Assembly: GCF_012933555.1 (NCBI RefSeq)
Contig: NZ_JABBPK010000001.1
Coordinates: forward strand, 3,512,001 to 3,576,000
Direction of reading: 5' to 3'
DNA from: Niallia alba
GTDB taxonomy: Bacteria; Bacillota; Bacilli; Bacillales; Cytobacillaceae
DNA: 64,000 nucleotides
Below the pieces are notes generated by a model, which was not told the DNA's origin, made no database searches, and was given only the letters and a program-made list of their open reading frames with translations. The position numbers and the translations under genes are program-made. The first letter of the stretch is position 1. Each line of letters opens with the position of its first letter. Positions 16,394 to 26,911 of this stretch are shown in pieces.

Positions 16394-17143
16394 ATGGCTT
16401 TTTCCGTGCTAATGTATCACGAAATAAGAAAAGAGGAAGATTTTCAAGCATCCGAGCAGCATCCAATCGATGTAAAGCAAGATTATAATGATTTCTTGCC
16501 TTCCCCCCTTTTCATTACATTAGAAAAATTTGAACAGCAAATGGAGTATTTATTTAACAATGATTTTCACCCTTTAACTTTAGATGAAGTAAAGGCATAT
16601 TACGAAGGAGGTCCTTTACCAAAAAAATCAGTATTACTTACTTTTGATGACTGCTTTCAATCTATAAAAGAATATGCGTATCCGATTCTAAAAAAATATC
16701 AATTTCATGCAACAGCATTTGTTGTAACAGGCTGGTTGCATGATAGTAAAAGCAAGTTTGAAAAAGAAAAATCTGTCTGTTTATCTATAAACGATCTAAG
16801 TGAAATGACGGATGTTTTTGAATATGCCAACCACACTCATTATATGCATGTCCGAACAAGCGAGTCAGAAAGTCTATTAATGACATCCAGAAAAGAAGAC
16901 TTTGCTAAAGACCTAGATGTATGTAATAACCATTCGCTAATCAAACATAAAAATGTATTCGCCTATCCATTTGGTTTATTTAACGAATCCAATGTTTCTA
17001 CTTTAAAAGAAAAAGAGTTTAAACTTGCCTTCACTTGTGAAAATGGTCACAATAATAAGCAAACTGATCCACTTTTATTAAAAAGAAATGCTATTCCCTA
17101 TTTAATGGACATAGAGACATTCAAAAAAATTGTAACAAACTAG
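16394..17143 (+). CDS. Polysaccharide deacetylase (NodB-like) family protein
   Basis: A 249-residue protein with the NodB fold. It begins SVLMYHEI; motif 1 is LTFDDCFQS (residues about 81-89) and motif 2 is NHTHYMH (about 147-153), giving the Asp-His-His metal triad of carbohydrate esterase family 4. A later segment, FAYPFGLFNES, fits motif 3. No signal peptide is visible, so a cytoplasmic role or another substrate is possible. AGGAGG precedes the ATG. It is followed 11 bases later by a lipoprotein ABC gene, so the two are probably cotranscribed. Substrate unknown. Confidence 0.8.
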   Translation: MAFSVLMYHEIRKEEDFQASEQHPIDVKQDYNDFLPSPLFITLEKFEQQMEYLFNNDFHPLTLDEVKAYYEGGPLPKKSVLLTFDDCFQSIKEYAYPILKKYQFHATAFVVTGWLHDSKSKFEKEKSVCLSINDLSEMTDVFEYANHTHYMHVRTSESESLLMTSRKEDFAKDLDVCNNHSLIKHKNVFAYPFGLFNESNVSTLKEKEFKLAFTCENGHNNKQTDPLLLKRNAIPYLMDIETFKKIVTN

Positions 17144-17154
17144 GAGAAAAAAAG

Positions 17155-18117
17155 ATGAAAAAAATAATGACGCTAACCTTATTATTAGTATTTGTTTTAT
17201 TTACTGCTGCTTGTGGAAATACCACTACAACCAAAACAGATAATAAAGAAAGCAATAACACAGAAAAACCATCTGGTGAAGAGCTAACCATCGGAATATT
17301 ACCGGCAGAATCTGCGATACCTATTATTTTAGCAAAGGAAAATGGATACTTTGCCAAAGAAGGAATAAACGTATCAATAAAGTCCTTCTCCGCTCCAACA
17401 GATCGTAATGTTGCAATCCAAGCGAGTGAATTAGATGGTACAATCGCTGATGTAATGACAGCAGCAGCATTTATGGAAAATGGTATTAAGATGAAGATTA
17501 CTTCCGATATAAGTGAAGATTTCAAAATTCTCTCCTCTCCCAATTCAGGAATTACAGAGATGAAAGATTTAAATGGAAAAAATGTTTCATTAGTGCCGAA
17601 CTTTATCTTGGAATATATTATGGATGATTTCGCAGCTAAAGAAGACTTCACTTATAATATCGTTGAAATTCCTTCTTTTTCTGGTCGTGCAGAGGCACTG
17701 ATTGCAGATAAAGTAGATGGAGTTGTCTTTACAGAACCACAGGCTAGTATGCTAGTTAGCCAAGGAGCCCACCTTTTAGGAAGCTCAGCAGATGCAGGAA
17801 TTAAAGGAGGAACGATTCTTTTTTCAGAAGAAATGGTTTCTTCCAAGTCAGCAGATATCAAAGCTTTCTATAAAGCTTATAATAAAGCCATTGACTATAT
17901 GAATAATAGGAAGGCTGAAGAATACGGCGATATACTAACTAAATATCAATTCCCTGATGCTATGAGCAACTATTTATCTACAAAGGAAAACTTTCCATAT
18001 GCAGGTGCAGTTCTAAAGGACTCCTTTGATTCGATTGTTCAATGGACAAAAGCTAAAGGGCAAATTAAGAAAAACTATTCTTATGAAGAATTAACAGACT
18101 TCACTTTGTTACCATAG
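17155..18117 (+). CDS. ABC transporter substrate-binding lipoprotein (YtlA-like, NMT1/SsuA-type)
   Basis: A 320-residue protein with a signal peptide and lipobox (LFTAACGN, Cys at about residue 20), so it is a membrane-anchored lipoprotein. The two-lobe binding protein begins with LTIGILPAESAIPIILAKEN, then GYFAKEGINVSI, typical of the NMT1/ThiY/SsuA superfamily. The matching permease and ATPase lie just downstream but on the opposite strand (18222-19702), resembling B. subtilis ytlA/ytlC/ytlD. Possible substrates are thiamine precursors, sulfonates or other small organics; sequence alone does not decide. Its TAG stop lies at the edge of a repeat remnant. Confidence 0.8.
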   Translation: MKKIMTLTLLLVFVLFTAACGNTTTTKTDNKESNNTEKPSGEELTIGILPAESAIPIILAKENGYFAKEGINVSIKSFSAPTDRNVAIQASELDGTIADVMTAAAFMENGIKMKITSDISEDFKILSSPNSGITEMKDLNGKNVSLVPNFILEYIMDDFAAKEDFTYNIVEIPSFSGRAEALIADKVDGVVFTEPQASMLVSQGAHLLGSSADAGIKGGTILFSEEMVSSKSADIKAFYKAYNKAIDYMNNRKAEEYGDILTKYQFPDAMSNYLSTKENFPYAGAVLKDSFDSIVQWTKAKGQIKKNYSYEELTDFTLLP

Positions 18118-18162
18118 ACTCAGGAACTAGCGAGACAGGCGACAACATTTCGAAAAACAGCC
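18115..18162. repeat. Remnant of the MITE-like family
   Basis: TAGACTC…TAGCGAGACAG corresponds to the inner part of the full elements (reverse complement of CTGTCTCGCTA…GAGTCTA), and TTTCGAAAAACAGCC matches the GAAAACAGCC end. About 48 bases remain. It supplies the stop codon of the preceding lipoprotein gene. Confidence 0.55.
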
Positions 18163-18176
18163 TTTACCGTTTAAAT

Positions 18177-18224
18177 CAAAAAAGGTTTATTTCAACAGAT
18201 TCTATCTATTGAAATAAACCTTTA
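18177..18224. terminator. Bidirectional terminator between convergent ABC genes
   Basis: Perfect 15-base arms AAAGGTTTATTTCAA (18181-18195) and TTGAAATAAACCTTT (18209-18223), with A-runs to the left and T-rich DNA to the right. The right arm overlaps the stop codon of the permease gene. Confidence 0.88.
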
Positions 18225-18962
18225 TTTATGATTCCAAGGTGTAACTTTTAATTCTAATTTATCTAATAAGATAAATAATAATAAACCAATACATCCTAAG
18301 GTCACAATCCCTGCAAACATTTCTTCATAATTCATTTTCGTCCATGCACTGATTATATAGTAGCCAATCCCATAAGTTGTTGCATAGTTTTCTGCAAAAA
18401 ATAATGTCGCTAAACTAATCCCTATACTAATTCTTATTCCCGTAAATATCGCTGGAAGCACACTTGGGAAAATTAAATAGATTAGTTGCTGATATATGGG
18501 GGCCTGAAAACCTTCCATCACCTTGTAATAACTTGATGGTATTTGTAATACCCCATCTCTAACCGATAAAATGATCTGGAAAACAATAATCCAAATTATT
18601 AGCGTTATTTTAGACTGGTTTCCCAGCCCATATAAAATCATAAATATCGGTAGAAACGCTACTTTGGGTATTGGATATATATAATATAAAAAAGGTGATA
18701 ACAAGGTATTGATCCTCTTGTTTTTCCCTAAAATAATTCCCAATGGGACTCCTATTAACAAAGAAATAAAAAGGGCAATGATAATTCTCAATAAACTAGC
18801 TCCTGCATGCAGAAGCAACATATATTTTTCGTTCCACATATAAATAACTGTTAAAAATGGTGATGGGATGGTATGGGACTGTAACAAAAAATAGACAATA
18901 TACCAAAATAAACTGACACTTATAAAACCTATGATCAATTGATTTCTAATGATTCTCTTCAT
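18222..18962 (-). CDS. ABC transporter permease (SsuC/YtlD-like)
   Basis: A 246-residue inner-membrane permease of the BPD_transp_1 type with about six membrane segments. The EAA-like cytoplasmic loop reads [20 protein letters not shown] then [16 protein letters not shown], where FQAP replaces the usual GASP-like motif but position and context fit. It overlaps the ATPase gene by 4 bases. It should work with the ATPase upstream and the lipoprotein at 17155-18117 as an importer. Confidence 0.85.
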   Translation of the reverse strand: MKRIIRNQLIIGFISVSLFWYIVYFLLQSHTIPSPFLTVIYMWNEKYMLLLHAGASLLRIIIALFISLLIGVPLGIILGKNKRINTLLSPFLYYIYPIPKVAFLPIFMILYGLGNQSKITLIIWIIVFQIILSVRDGVLQIPSSYYKVMEGFQAPIYQQLIYLIFPSVLPAIFTGIRISIGISLATLFFAENYATTYGIGYYIISAWTKMNYEEMFAGIVTLGCIGLLLFILLDKLELKVTPWNHK

Positions 18963-19702
18963 TCCTGTACCACCGCTAATCTTTTTCGAACATCAATACA
19001 TGCTTTATAAAAGGACAAATTTTCTTTCGCTCTATCGACTCCAAATAGCGGATTAGCGATAGTCTCGATGTCTCCATTATCCCGTAGCAATAAAATATAC
19101 TCCCCAAGAAGTACTGCTTCTTCTATATTATGAGTAACAAAAAGTAACGTCGTTTGCCTTTTTTCAACCTGCTCGGATATTAACTGTTGAATTTGTTCTT
19201 TTGTCATCTCATCTAATGTAGAAGTCGGCTCATCCATTAACAACAACTCAGGTTCAGTAATTAATGTTCTTGCTAATGCCACCCTTTGCTTTTGTCCTCC
19301 ACTTAACTCTGCCGGATATTTATGCTCCATTCCACTTAATCCAACTTCTCTTATTAACGCTGTTACTTTTTCCTTTATTTCCTGTTTCGACTTCCGTTTA
19401 TCTAATTTTATTGGCATCGAAATAGCATCACAAACTTTTAGCCAAGGAAAAAGACCTAAGTCTTGAAACATGAATCCAATATCCTTGCTTGGATGCTGAA
19501 TTCGGTTCCCTTCGATTAGCACTTCTCCTTCAGTTGGTATCAGTAAACCAGCGAGAAGGTGGAGGAGTGTACTTTTACCAACTCCAGACTTACCGATTAA
19601 TGCATATGATTTACTCTTTTTTAGCGTCAGATTTATCTTATTTAAAATTGTATTATTATCATAAGTAAAAGTAACTTGCTCCATCTTTACAAATGAATCC
19701 AT
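18959..19702 (-). CDS. ABC transporter ATP-binding protein (SsuB/YtlC-like)
   Basis: A 247-residue importer ATPase. Walker A is [12 protein letters not shown], the Q-loop is [11 protein letters not shown] (the FPWL form typical of nitrate/sulfonate/taurine-type importers), the signature is [13 protein letters not shown], Walker B is [12 protein letters not shown] and the H-loop is VTHNIEEA. First gene of a two-gene minus-strand unit. Substrate class is inferred only from the SsuB-like features. Confidence 0.9.
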   Translation of the reverse strand: MDSFVKMEQVTFTYDNNTILNKINLTLKKSKSYALIGKSGVGKSTLLHLLAGLLIPTEGEVLIEGNRIQHPSKDIGFMFQDLGLFPWLKVCDAISMPIKLDKRKSKQEIKEKVTALIREVGLSGMEHKYPAELSGGQKQRVALARTLITEPELLLMDEPTSTLDEMTKEQIQQLISEQVEKRQTTLLFVTHNIEEAVLLGEYILLLRDNGDIETIANPLFGVDRAKENLSFYKACIDVRKRLAVVQE

Positions 19703-19865
19703 GAAATATCCCTTCTTGTCCTTATTACTAGTTGCATCATATCATAATAACCATATTTTCATAAAGGGGCAAAAAATCGACAGTTCTGAATGATTCATTG
19801 GAAATAAGAAAATATCTTTAGTTAAAATTGCTCAACCTAAAGAAAACTTCCATCAGTGTAATAAA

Positions 19866-19911
19866 TGAAAGCAGCCTAAATCCAAGTAGACGTCCCAGGA
19901 TTTAGGCTGCT
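19866..19911 (-). terminator. Terminator of the heme operon
   Basis: Perfect 14-base arms AGCAGCCTAAATCC (19870-19883) and GGATTTAGGCTGCT (19898-19911). The minus-strand tail TTCATTTATT is moderately U-rich. It lies about 65 bases after the hemL stop. Confidence 0.8.
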
Positions 19912-19974
19912 CAGTATTTCTAAATAATGAATTTTCTATTGAAAACAATAATCTCCTAGAAAATTGCCTATTAT

Positions 19975-21264
19975 TTAAGCTTTCAACGTAGAAAAAGCTT
20001 GTTCTGCAGCACGAATTGTGTGTTCAATATCCTCATCTGTTAATGCTGTGGACAAGAACATTCCTTCAAATTGAGAAGGAGGCAGAAATACTCCTTGTTC
20101 TAACATGCTATTATAAAAGGCAGAAAAGTAATCAAGATTAGACGTTTTAGCACTTTCATAATCTTTTACATCTTCATTGGTAAAGAAGAAACCAATCATA
20201 GAACCAGCGCGATTTACTGTGAACGGAATATCATATTTTCCAGCAGATTCTTTCAAGCCTTCTTCCAAACGATCTGCTTTTTCAATAAATATTTTATACG
20301 TATCTGGTGTTAATTGAGATAATGTCTCAAATCCAGCTGTCATGGCAAGTGGATTACCTGATAATGTACCTGCTTGATAAATTGGTCCACTTGGTGCAAT
20401 TTGATTCATAATTTCTGCTTTTCCTCCATATGCACCAACAGGTAAGCCTCCACCAATTACTTTACCTAAACAAGTAATATCAGGGCTAATACCAAAATAG
20501 CCTTGGGCACAACCGTAGTCCACACGGAAACCGGTCATTACTTCATCAAAAATAAGCAAAGCCCCATATTCTGTCGTAACATCACGCAGACCTTGCAAAA
20601 ATCCTGGCTTCGGAGGAACTACCCCCATATTTCCTGCAACTGGCTCAGCAATAATTGCCGCAATGTCTTCTCCATACATAGAGAATGCATATTTAACACT
20701 TTCTAAATCATTATAAGCAACCGTAATTGTATTTGCAGCCACGCTTTCGGGAACTCCAGGGCTATCTGGTAAACCAAGTGTTGCTACACCAGAACCAGCC
20801 TTAATAAGCAAGGAATCGCCATGACCATGGTAACAACCTTCAAATTTAATAATTTTATTTCTACCTGTATAGCCACGAGCTAAACGGATCGCACTCATTG
20901 TAGCCTCTGTACCAGATGAAACCATGCGAATAATTTCAATGCTTGGTACCCTCTCTTGTACAAGAGCAGCAAGTTGATTTTCAATTAGGGTAGGAGCACC
21001 AAAGCTAGTCCCTTTTTCTGCAACTTTTTTGATAGCTTCGACTACTTGATCATCCGCATGTCCTAAAATAAGTGGACCCCATGATAAGACATAATCAATA
21101 TATTCATTGCCATCAATATCATAAATTTTAGATCCTTTACCCGCATCCATAAAGACAGGGTTTCTTTTAACTGATTTAAATGCACGTACAGGGCTATTTA
21201 CCCCTCCTGGCATTAATTCTACTGCTTCTTTATATGCAGCTTCAGATTTTTGATAGGAACGCAT
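19975..21264 (-). CDS. hemL: Glutamate-1-semialdehyde 2,1-aminomutase
   Basis: A 429-residue PLP enzyme that converts glutamate-1-semialdehyde to 5-aminolevulinate. It shows the conserved N-terminal [13 protein letters not shown], the [14 protein letters not shown] block, [10 protein letters not shown], and the PLP lysine in [16 protein letters not shown]. Last gene of hemAXCDBL, ending in the terminator at 19870. The ATG at 21264 has GGGAGG upstream. Confidence 0.97.
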   Translation of the reverse strand: MRSYQKSEAAYKEAVELMPGGVNSPVRAFKSVKRNPVFMDAGKGSKIYDIDGNEYIDYVLSWGPLILGHADDQVVEAIKKVAEKGTSFGAPTLIENQLAALVQERVPSIEIIRMVSSGTEATMSAIRLARGYTGRNKIIKFEGCYHGHGDSLLIKAGSGVATLGLPDSPGVPESVAANTITVAYNDLESVKYAFSMYGEDIAAIIAEPVAGNMGVVPPKPGFLQGLRDVTTEYGALLIFDEVMTGFRVDYGCAQGYFGISPDITCLGKVIGGGLPVGAYGGKAEIMNQIAPSGPIYQAGTLSGNPLAMTAGFETLSQLTPDTYKIFIEKADRLEEGLKESAGKYDIPFTVNRAGSMIGFFFTNEDVKDYESAKTSNLDYFSAFYNSMLEQGVFLPPSQFEGMFLSTALTDEDIEHTIRAAEQAFSTLKA

Positions 21265-21278
21265 ATGAGTTTCCTCCC

Positions 21279-22253
21279 TTATTGTTCTTTTAACATACGT
21301 GCAACATCTTTAGCAAAATAAGTTATGATTAAATCTGCTCCTGCACGTTTCATACTAATCATTGTTTCCATAATAATTCTATCTTCATCAATCCAGCCAT
21401 TTTTTGCTGCCGCTTTGACCATGCTGTATTCTCCACTAACATTATAAGTAACAATCGGCAAATTCCATTCATTCTTCATGTCTCGAACAATATCTAAATA
21501 AGGGAGACCCGGCTTAACAATTAGGAAATCTGCTCCTTCTACTACATCACTTTCTGCTTCTCGGAATGCCTCCAGGCGATTTGCAGGATCCATTTGATAA
21601 GCTTTACGATCCCCAAATTGCGGTGTACTATCAGCCGCTTCTCGGAATGGACCGTAAAAAGCAGATGCGTATTTCACGCCATAGCTCATGATTGGAACAT
21701 CAAGAAAACCTGCTTCATCTAATCCTTTTCTAATTGCAGCAACAAATCCATCCATCATATTAGAGGGGGCAATAATATCTGCTCCTGCAGCAGCTTGACT
21801 TACAGCTGCTTTTACAAGCAATTCTAGTGATTCGTCATTTAATACTCTTCCTGCTTCAATTACCCCACAATGTCCATGGCTTGTATACTCACATAAACAT
21901 GTATCAGCAATAACAACCATTTCTGGATAGTTTGCTTTGATATACTTAATTCCTTCTTGGACAATCCCATGGTCATGAAATGCTTGTGTCCCACATTCAT
22001 CTTTTTCTTTTGGAATTCCGAATAATAACACTGATTTAATTCCTAATGCTTGAACCTCATCCAGTTCCTCTTGCAAACGATCAATGGAAAATTGATAAAT
22101 TCCCGGCATAGAGGAAATCTCCGTTTTGACATTTTCCTCTTCTGTAATAAACAATGGGTAGATTAAATCATCAATATGTACATATGTCTCTCTTACTAAT
22201 GCTCTCATATTTGCAGATTGTCTTAATCTGCGGTGACGCTTAAATTCAGCCAT
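21279..22253 (-). CDS. hemB: Delta-aminolevulinic acid dehydratase (porphobilinogen synthase)
   Basis: About 324 residues. It condenses two 5-aminolevulinates to porphobilinogen. The Schiff-base lysines are in [16 protein letters not shown] and [11 protein letters not shown]; the zinc-type cysteine cluster reads [15 protein letters not shown] choose the ATG at 22253 ([11 protein letters not shown]): GGAGG lies 8 bases away, and an ATG at 22268 would overlap that site. The 150 bases upstream are a MITE-like element, so hemB is spaced from hemD more than in B. subtilis. Confidence 0.96.
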   Translation of the reverse strand: MAEFKRHRRLRQSANMRALVRETYVHIDDLIYPLFITEEENVKTEISSMPGIYQFSIDRLQEELDEVQALGIKSVLLFGIPKEKDECGTQAFHDHGIVQEGIKYIKANYPEMVVIADTCLCEYTSHGHCGVIEAGRVLNDESLELLVKAAVSQAAAGADIIAPSNMMDGFVAAIRKGLDEAGFLDVPIMSYGVKYASAFYGPFREAADSTPQFGDRKAYQMDPANRLEAFREAESDVVEGADFLIVKPGLPYLDIVRDMKNEWNLPIVTYNVSGEYSMVKAAAKNGWIDEDRIIMETMISMKRAGADLIITYFAKDVARMLKEQ

Positions 22254-22281
22254 CTTCTTTACCTCCATCTTTATTTGTTAC

Positions 22282-22437
22282 GACTGTTTTCGTATCGTTG
22301 GTGTTATTACCCGTAGCTTCGGTCTGCTATCGCTTGCAAGGTCTCAAGACTGTCTCGCTATTATCACAGAAGTATTCGCGTATTCCGGCTGCTCCATTTT
22401 TCCTATTGAAAAAACAACAGTCTTTTAGAAAACAGTC
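22282..22437. repeat. MITE-like element inside the heme operon, overlapping the hemD 3' end
   Basis: Ends GACTGTTTTC (from 22282) and GAAAACAGTC (to 22437) are exact mirrors. The flanks TTTGTTAC (22274-22281) and TTTGTTAA (22438-22445) agree at 7 of 8 positions, a probable target duplication. Internal family words include AAGACTGTCTCGCTA and GTATTCCGGCTGCTCC. The right end overlaps the last 13 bases of hemD, including its stop codon. Confidence 0.8.
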
Positions 22438-23198
22438 TTTGTTAAATAGTGCACTAAATGTTTCAGGATGCTGTCAGTTGTATACGGTTTTGCCGTAATT
22501 GTTACATGTAAGCCGTAGCTATGCAATGTATCAGTCGTAACTGGTCCAATACTAACAACAATACAGCTTTCCAGTTTCTCTATTAAGTGATGTTTTTTCA
22601 TTACCTTCATGAAATGATGAGCTGTGGAAGAACTTGTAAAGATCAATACATCTAAATCTTTCTTCCTTACTTCTTTTACAAGCAGTTCTTCACTTTCTGT
22701 CGGAAAGTATGTTTCATATAATACCGCTTCATCAACTAGAAGGCCAGCTTCTTTTAATTCCTCCGCTATATAGTCCCTTGATCTATTTCCTTTTATAAGC
22801 AGAATTTGCTGACCTCTTTCAAGTTCTGGAATAAATTCTTCGATAAACTGCTCGGCAACAAATTCACTTGGAATAAAATTAGCCTGGAACCCATAATGGG
22901 AAACAGCAGCTGTCGTTTTTTCACCAATTACTGCAATTTTAGCAGTAATTGGGACATGCATTTTTTCTATTTCTTTAAAAAAAGCCTCTACTCCATTACG
23001 GCTCGTAAAGACAAGCCAATCATATGCTTTTTCTTTTAAAGAAGTCATTACTTCATCTGGAAGTTGTTTTTCTCGAAACGCGATTAAAGGCACTTCAACA
23101 GGAAATCCGCCTAAATCAAAAATTCGCTTTGATAAGACACTCGCTTGTTTCTTTGCGCGGGGAACGAGAATTTTCTTTCCGAGAAGCAAATTAGCCAT
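22425..23198 (-). CDS. hemD: Uroporphyrinogen-III synthase
   Basis: About 257 residues. It cyclises hydroxymethylbilane with D-ring inversion. The two-domain HemD fold is recognisable from [56 protein letters not shown] and [12 protein letters not shown]. The ATG at 23198 overlaps the end of hemC by 8 bases; AGGAG lies 10 bases upstream. The final three residues (TVF) and the stop codon come from the MITE-like element at 22282-22437, so the native C-terminus has been replaced. Confidence 0.94.
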   Translation of the reverse strand: MANLLLGKKILVPRAKKQASVLSKRIFDLGGFPVEVPLIAFREKQLPDEVMTSLKEKAYDWLVFTSRNGVEAFFKEIEKMHVPITAKIAVIGEKTTAAVSHYGFQANFIPSEFVAEQFIEEFIPELERGQQILLIKGNRSRDYIAEELKEAGLLVDEAVLYETYFPTESEELLVKEVRKKDLDVLIFTSSSTAHHFMKVMKKHHLIEKLESCIVVSIGPVTTDTLHSYGLHVTITAKPYTTDSILKHLVHYLTKTVF

Positions 23199-24126
23199 CA
23201 ATAATGTTCTCCTCTTTTAACTGATCAATTAATGCTTTCGCACCCTTTTCCGTTAAAATTGTTGCTGCTTGTTCTCCTACTTCTACAGGGTTTTTTCCTG
23301 TTACTTCTTCTTTAAAAATAAGTTTCCCATCTGGAGAAATGACTAAGGCAGTTAGTGCTACTTCATCATCTTTTACTTGTGCAAAACCTGCGATTGGCAC
23401 TTGGCAACCGCCTTCCATGCGCTGTAAAAATGCTCTTTCCGCATAAACGGTACGAGTAGTATCTTGATTAGACAACTTACTTAAAAGTTCTAATACTTCT
23501 TTATCATCTTCTCGACACTCAATAGCAAGGGCGCCTTGGCCAACTGCCGGCAAGCATATTTCTGGATCTAAAAATTCTGTAACAACGTCGCTTGTCCATC
23601 CCATTCTTGCTAATCCAGCAGCAGCTAAGATAATAGCATCATATTCTTCTGTTTCTAACTTATTAAGACGGGTATCAATATTTCCGCGAATCCATTTGAT
23701 TTCAAGATCAGGTCTAACCGCCAGTAATTGCGCCCCTCGACGCAAACTACTTGTCCCAATTATTGCACCTTCTCGTAAATCTTTTAAAGAAATATGATTT
23801 TTACTAATTAAGGCATCTCGATAATCTTCACGCTCAGGAATACAGCCAATTGTTAACCCTTTTGGAAGCTCGGCTGGCATGTCCTTCATACTGTGGACAG
23901 CAATATCTATCTCCTTATCAAGCATGCTTTGTTCTATCTCTTTAACAAATAGCCCCTTTCCTCCAACCTTGGATAAAGTGACATCTAAGACAACATCTCC
24001 CTTTGTAACAACTTCTTTTACTTCAAATTCAAAAGAAGAATCTAATTTCTTGAGCTGATTAATTACCCAGTTCGTTTGAGTAATTGCTAGCTTACTTTTC
24101 CTTGAACCAACAATTATTTTACGCAT
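23191..24126 (-). CDS. hemC: Porphobilinogen deaminase (hydroxymethylbilane synthase)
   Basis: About 311 residues. It polymerises four porphobilinogens. It shows [39 protein letters not shown] and the dipyrromethane-cofactor cysteine in [12 protein letters not shown] choose the ATG at 24126 because GGAGG lies 8 bases upstream; the in-frame TTG at 24141 overlaps that site. Third gene of the heme operon. Confidence 0.97.
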   Translation of the reverse strand: MRKIIVGSRKSKLAITQTNWVINQLKKLDSSFEFEVKEVVTKGDVVLDVTLSKVGGKGLFVKEIEQSMLDKEIDIAVHSMKDMPAELPKGLTIGCIPEREDYRDALISKNHISLKDLREGAIIGTSSLRRGAQLLAVRPDLEIKWIRGNIDTRLNKLETEEYDAIILAAAGLARMGWTSDVVTEFLDPEICLPAVGQGALAIECREDDKEVLELLSKLSNQDTTRTVYAERAFLQRMEGGCQVPIAGFAQVKDDEVALTALVISPDGKLIFKEEVTGKNPVEVGEQAATILTEKGAKALIDQLKEENIIDG

Positions 24127-24163
24127 AAAAAGTACCTCCAACCTAATTCCGGTAAGTCTTCAT

Positions 24164-24988
24164 TCAATAATGAAAGTTTGAAAAATTACCTACTAAAAAG
24201 AAATTAATTAGCATAATTAAAAAACTAGCAATATTTAAGAGGGCACCATTTTTCCCTCTTAATTTTTTTAAAACTCGTAAATACAAAAAACTGCTGTATA
24301 CAAACAGTACAATAAAGGAGCTAATAATTTTCGGATCATACCAAAGAAAGTCTTGTCTTTGAATAACTGCCCATTGAACACCAAGAATTAACCCAATCAA
24401 TAACAATGGTACACCAATCACGCATAATAGATAAGATATATGTTCTAATTTGGCTAAATCCGCAATCCTCATAACTCGCTTTCCCCATTTTTTCTGTTTT
24501 AATAAATCATACTGTAGGCAATAGAGGACAGAAAAAATAAAAGAAATAGTAAACATTCCATAGGCCAAAAGAGCTGCTGTCACGTGAATAAACAATAACT
24601 CAGATACAACCTGCGCTGCATGAACTTGGGCAGAATCACGTGCAGGTGCAAATGTATGTATTGCCATAATAACAAAGCCAAAAACATTGGTAAAAAATAC
24701 AATAAAATCAATTTTCAACCACTTATTTATTATCAGAGAAAAGGTAACCAATACCCATGAGTAAAAGTAAAGCCCTTCCATGATTGTGAGAATTGGGAAC
24801 CGTTTCATCTCTACAATATAGATAAATAAAAAAGATGATTGCAAAACCCAGACAAATAAAAGTAACCAGAAAGCTACTCGATTTGCTCTCTGGTTATTAT
24901 GCATAAAATCAAAAAAATAAAATAGCACAGATAACGCATAAAGAATAATCGTGAATTCATGAAGTCTAGTCATAAATATATCCTGCAT
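24164..24988 (-). CDS. hemX: HemX, membrane protein of the CcsA/CcmC-like cytochrome c assembly family
   Basis: About 274 residues with eight hydrophobic segments and a C-terminal region matching the cytochrome c assembly (CcmC/CcsA) fold. In B. subtilis, HemX lowers the steady-state level of glutamyl-tRNA reductase. I choose the ATG at 24988 (MQDIFMTRLHEFT): AAGGGG lies 8 bases upstream and the sequence then matches the usual HemX start; the ATG at 25048 would add 20 residues. It lies between hemA and hemC, as expected. Confidence 0.92.
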   Translation of the reverse strand: MQDIFMTRLHEFTIILYALSVLFYFFDFMHNNQRANRVAFWLLLFVWVLQSSFLFIYIVEMKRFPILTIMEGLYFYSWVLVTFSLIINKWLKIDFIVFFTNVFGFVIMAIHTFAPARDSAQVHAAQVVSELLFIHVTAALLAYGMFTISFIFSVLYCLQYDLLKQKKWGKRVMRIADLAKLEHISYLLCVIGVPLLLIGLILGVQWAVIQRQDFLWYDPKIISSFIVLFVYSSFLYLRVLKKLRGKNGALLNIASFLIMLINFFLVGNFSNFHY

Positions 24989-25195
24989 CAACGGGTCCCC
25001 TTCGAACAAAAAAGATCCTAATATGAAGTCTTTTACAAAACTTAACATAGCTTTTAATTCGTAATCCCCAACTATATTTTAACCTATGAAAAAGAAAGTG
25101 AAACTACCATTTGAAGAGTTTTTATTCTCAAACAGTTCATAACGAATCATACTTTCCTGTCAAAAGAAACAAAAGCATTTAAGTAGTTAGACTAA

Positions 25196-26545
25196 TCACA
25201 CTTGAATGGATGGCCGTACAATTGGAGAAAACGCTTCTTTTTCTTCTTCCTTTGCCCCATCATTGGATTCTTTTTTTGCATCGGATTCTAAATTGAAGAT
25301 TTTCATAAATAATTGCATCGATTGGTCTGCATCAGGAAGTGCAGCTAATTCCTTCGCTTGAAGTATTGGATCTTTCAACATTTGATTTACAATGCTTTTC
25401 GTATGTTTATTTAAAATCTTTCTTTCTCTTTCACTTAGATTAGGAAGTTTTCTTTCTAGACTTTTCATTGTTTCACTTTGAATAGCAAGTGCCTTTTCAC
25501 GAAGGGCAGAAATGACTGGCACGACGCCTAATAAATGAAGCCATTGATTGAACTCACTAATTTCTGCCTCGATCATAATCATGATTTTTTCGGCTTCTTT
25601 TTGACGCTCCTGAAGATTTGCTTCCACAATCCCTTCCAAATCGTCGATATCGTAAAGAAACACACTATCTAGTTCAGCCATTTCAGGTTCTAAATCTCGT
25701 GGTACCGCAATATCAACCATAAATAGTGGATTACCTTTGCGGATTTTATCGACTGCTTTCATCATTGCCTTTGTTATAACAAATGTATTAGAACCAGTGG
25801 AGCTAATAACAATATCCGCATCAAGTAATGCACACTGCAACTCATTCATCGGTTTTGCTTGGCCTTCAAAACGATGAGCAAGTGTTTCAGCTTTCTCAAA
25901 TGTGCGATTTATCACAGTTACGTTTTTCGCACCATTGCTATACAAATTCTGAATGGCAAGCTCGCCCATTTTCCCTGCACCTAATATTAGTACATTTTTA
26001 TTTTGCAAAGTACCAAATATTTTTTTTGCCAATTCTACGGCTGCGTAGCTTACAGACACAGCGTTTGCACCAATATCTGTTTCTGTGTGTGCTTTTTTTG
26101 CCAGCGTAATAGCTTGCTTAAATAACTGATTAAATACCGAACCGGTAGATTTAATCGCTTGTGCCGTTAAAAAGCTCGAACGTATCTGTCCGAGAATTTG
26201 TGTTTCCCCAACAACCATAGAATTTAAACCACAAGTAACTTGGAATAAATGATTCAAAGCTCCATCTTGTTCATACACAAATAAATAAGGAACAAATTCA
26301 TCTTGTTCCAACTGAAACCATTCTGCTAAAAATTGTTTAATATAATAGCGACCAGTATGAAACTGATCTACGACTGCATATATTTCCGTACGATTGCACG
26401 TTGAGATAATAACATTTTCTAATATACTTTTTTTAGTTTGTAATTGATTCATAGCTTCCCCTATTTGCTTTGAATCAAATGTTAAACGTTCACGAATTTC
26501 AACTGGGGCCGTTTTAAAGTTTAATCCGACAACTATAATATGCAT
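25196..26545 (-). CDS. hemA: Glutamyl-tRNA reductase
   Basis: About 449 residues. The first committed step of heme synthesis: NADPH-dependent reduction of Glu-tRNA to glutamate-1-semialdehyde. The catalytic cysteine is in [12 protein letters not shown]; other markers are [15 protein letters not shown] and the NADPH-binding [13 protein letters not shown] choose the ATG at 26545 ([14 protein letters not shown]), the family start; an upstream TTG (26566) is less likely. First gene of hemAXCDBL. A PerR-like box lies about 85 bases upstream. Confidence 0.97.
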   Translation of the reverse strand: MHIIVVGLNFKTAPVEIRERLTFDSKQIGEAMNQLQTKKSILENVIISTCNRTEIYAVVDQFHTGRYYIKQFLAEWFQLEQDEFVPYLFVYEQDGALNHLFQVTCGLNSMVVGETQILGQIRSSFLTAQAIKSTGSVFNQLFKQAITLAKKAHTETDIGANAVSVSYAAVELAKKIFGTLQNKNVLILGAGKMGELAIQNLYSNGAKNVTVINRTFEKAETLAHRFEGQAKPMNELQCALLDADIVISSTGSNTFVITKAMMKAVDKIRKGNPLFMVDIAVPRDLEPEMAELDSVFLYDIDDLEGIVEANLQERQKEAEKIMIMIEAEISEFNQWLHLLGVVPVISALREKALAIQSETMKSLERKLPNLSERERKILNKHTKSIVNQMLKDPILQAKELAALPDADQSMQLFMKIFNLESDAKKESNDGAKEEEKEAFSPIVRPSIQV

Positions 26546-26629
26546 TTTACCTAATGACACCCCCAAAGTAAGTTCTTACCTATATATTCATAAAGATCAT
26601 TTATAAACCATTTATATAAATAGATTAAA

Positions 26630-26660
26630 TTATAATAATTATTAACATGTAGTTATTATA
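26630..26660 (-). promoter_or_regulatory. PerR-like box at the hemA promoter
   Basis: TTATAATAATTATTA at 26630-26644 matches the PerR consensus TTATAATNATTATAA at 13 of 14 defined positions. A TATAAT on the minus strand (26655-26660) with an upstream TTGT places a start near 26648, so the box would cover the first transcribed bases. PerR repression of hemAXCDBL is established in B. subtilis; conservation here is inferred from this site. Confidence 0.65.
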
Positions 26661-26911
26661 ACAAATTCATTTCAAAAATGGGAAACAATTTGCCCTATAA
26701 ATGTGAACAAATTGTGAATTCATATGGTAAGATATAGTATTAATAACAGTAAAAGAATTATACTTACGTTATTTACTAGTAATAGTTTATACTTCTTTTG
26801 CAAAATTATTTTTAAATGCTAGTTTTTGTACAAAAAATGTACTTTACTCATTGTACAGTAACAAAAATCTTCTATGTATTCAAGCTAAGTTTTTTGGAAG
26901 TGGAGGAAATA

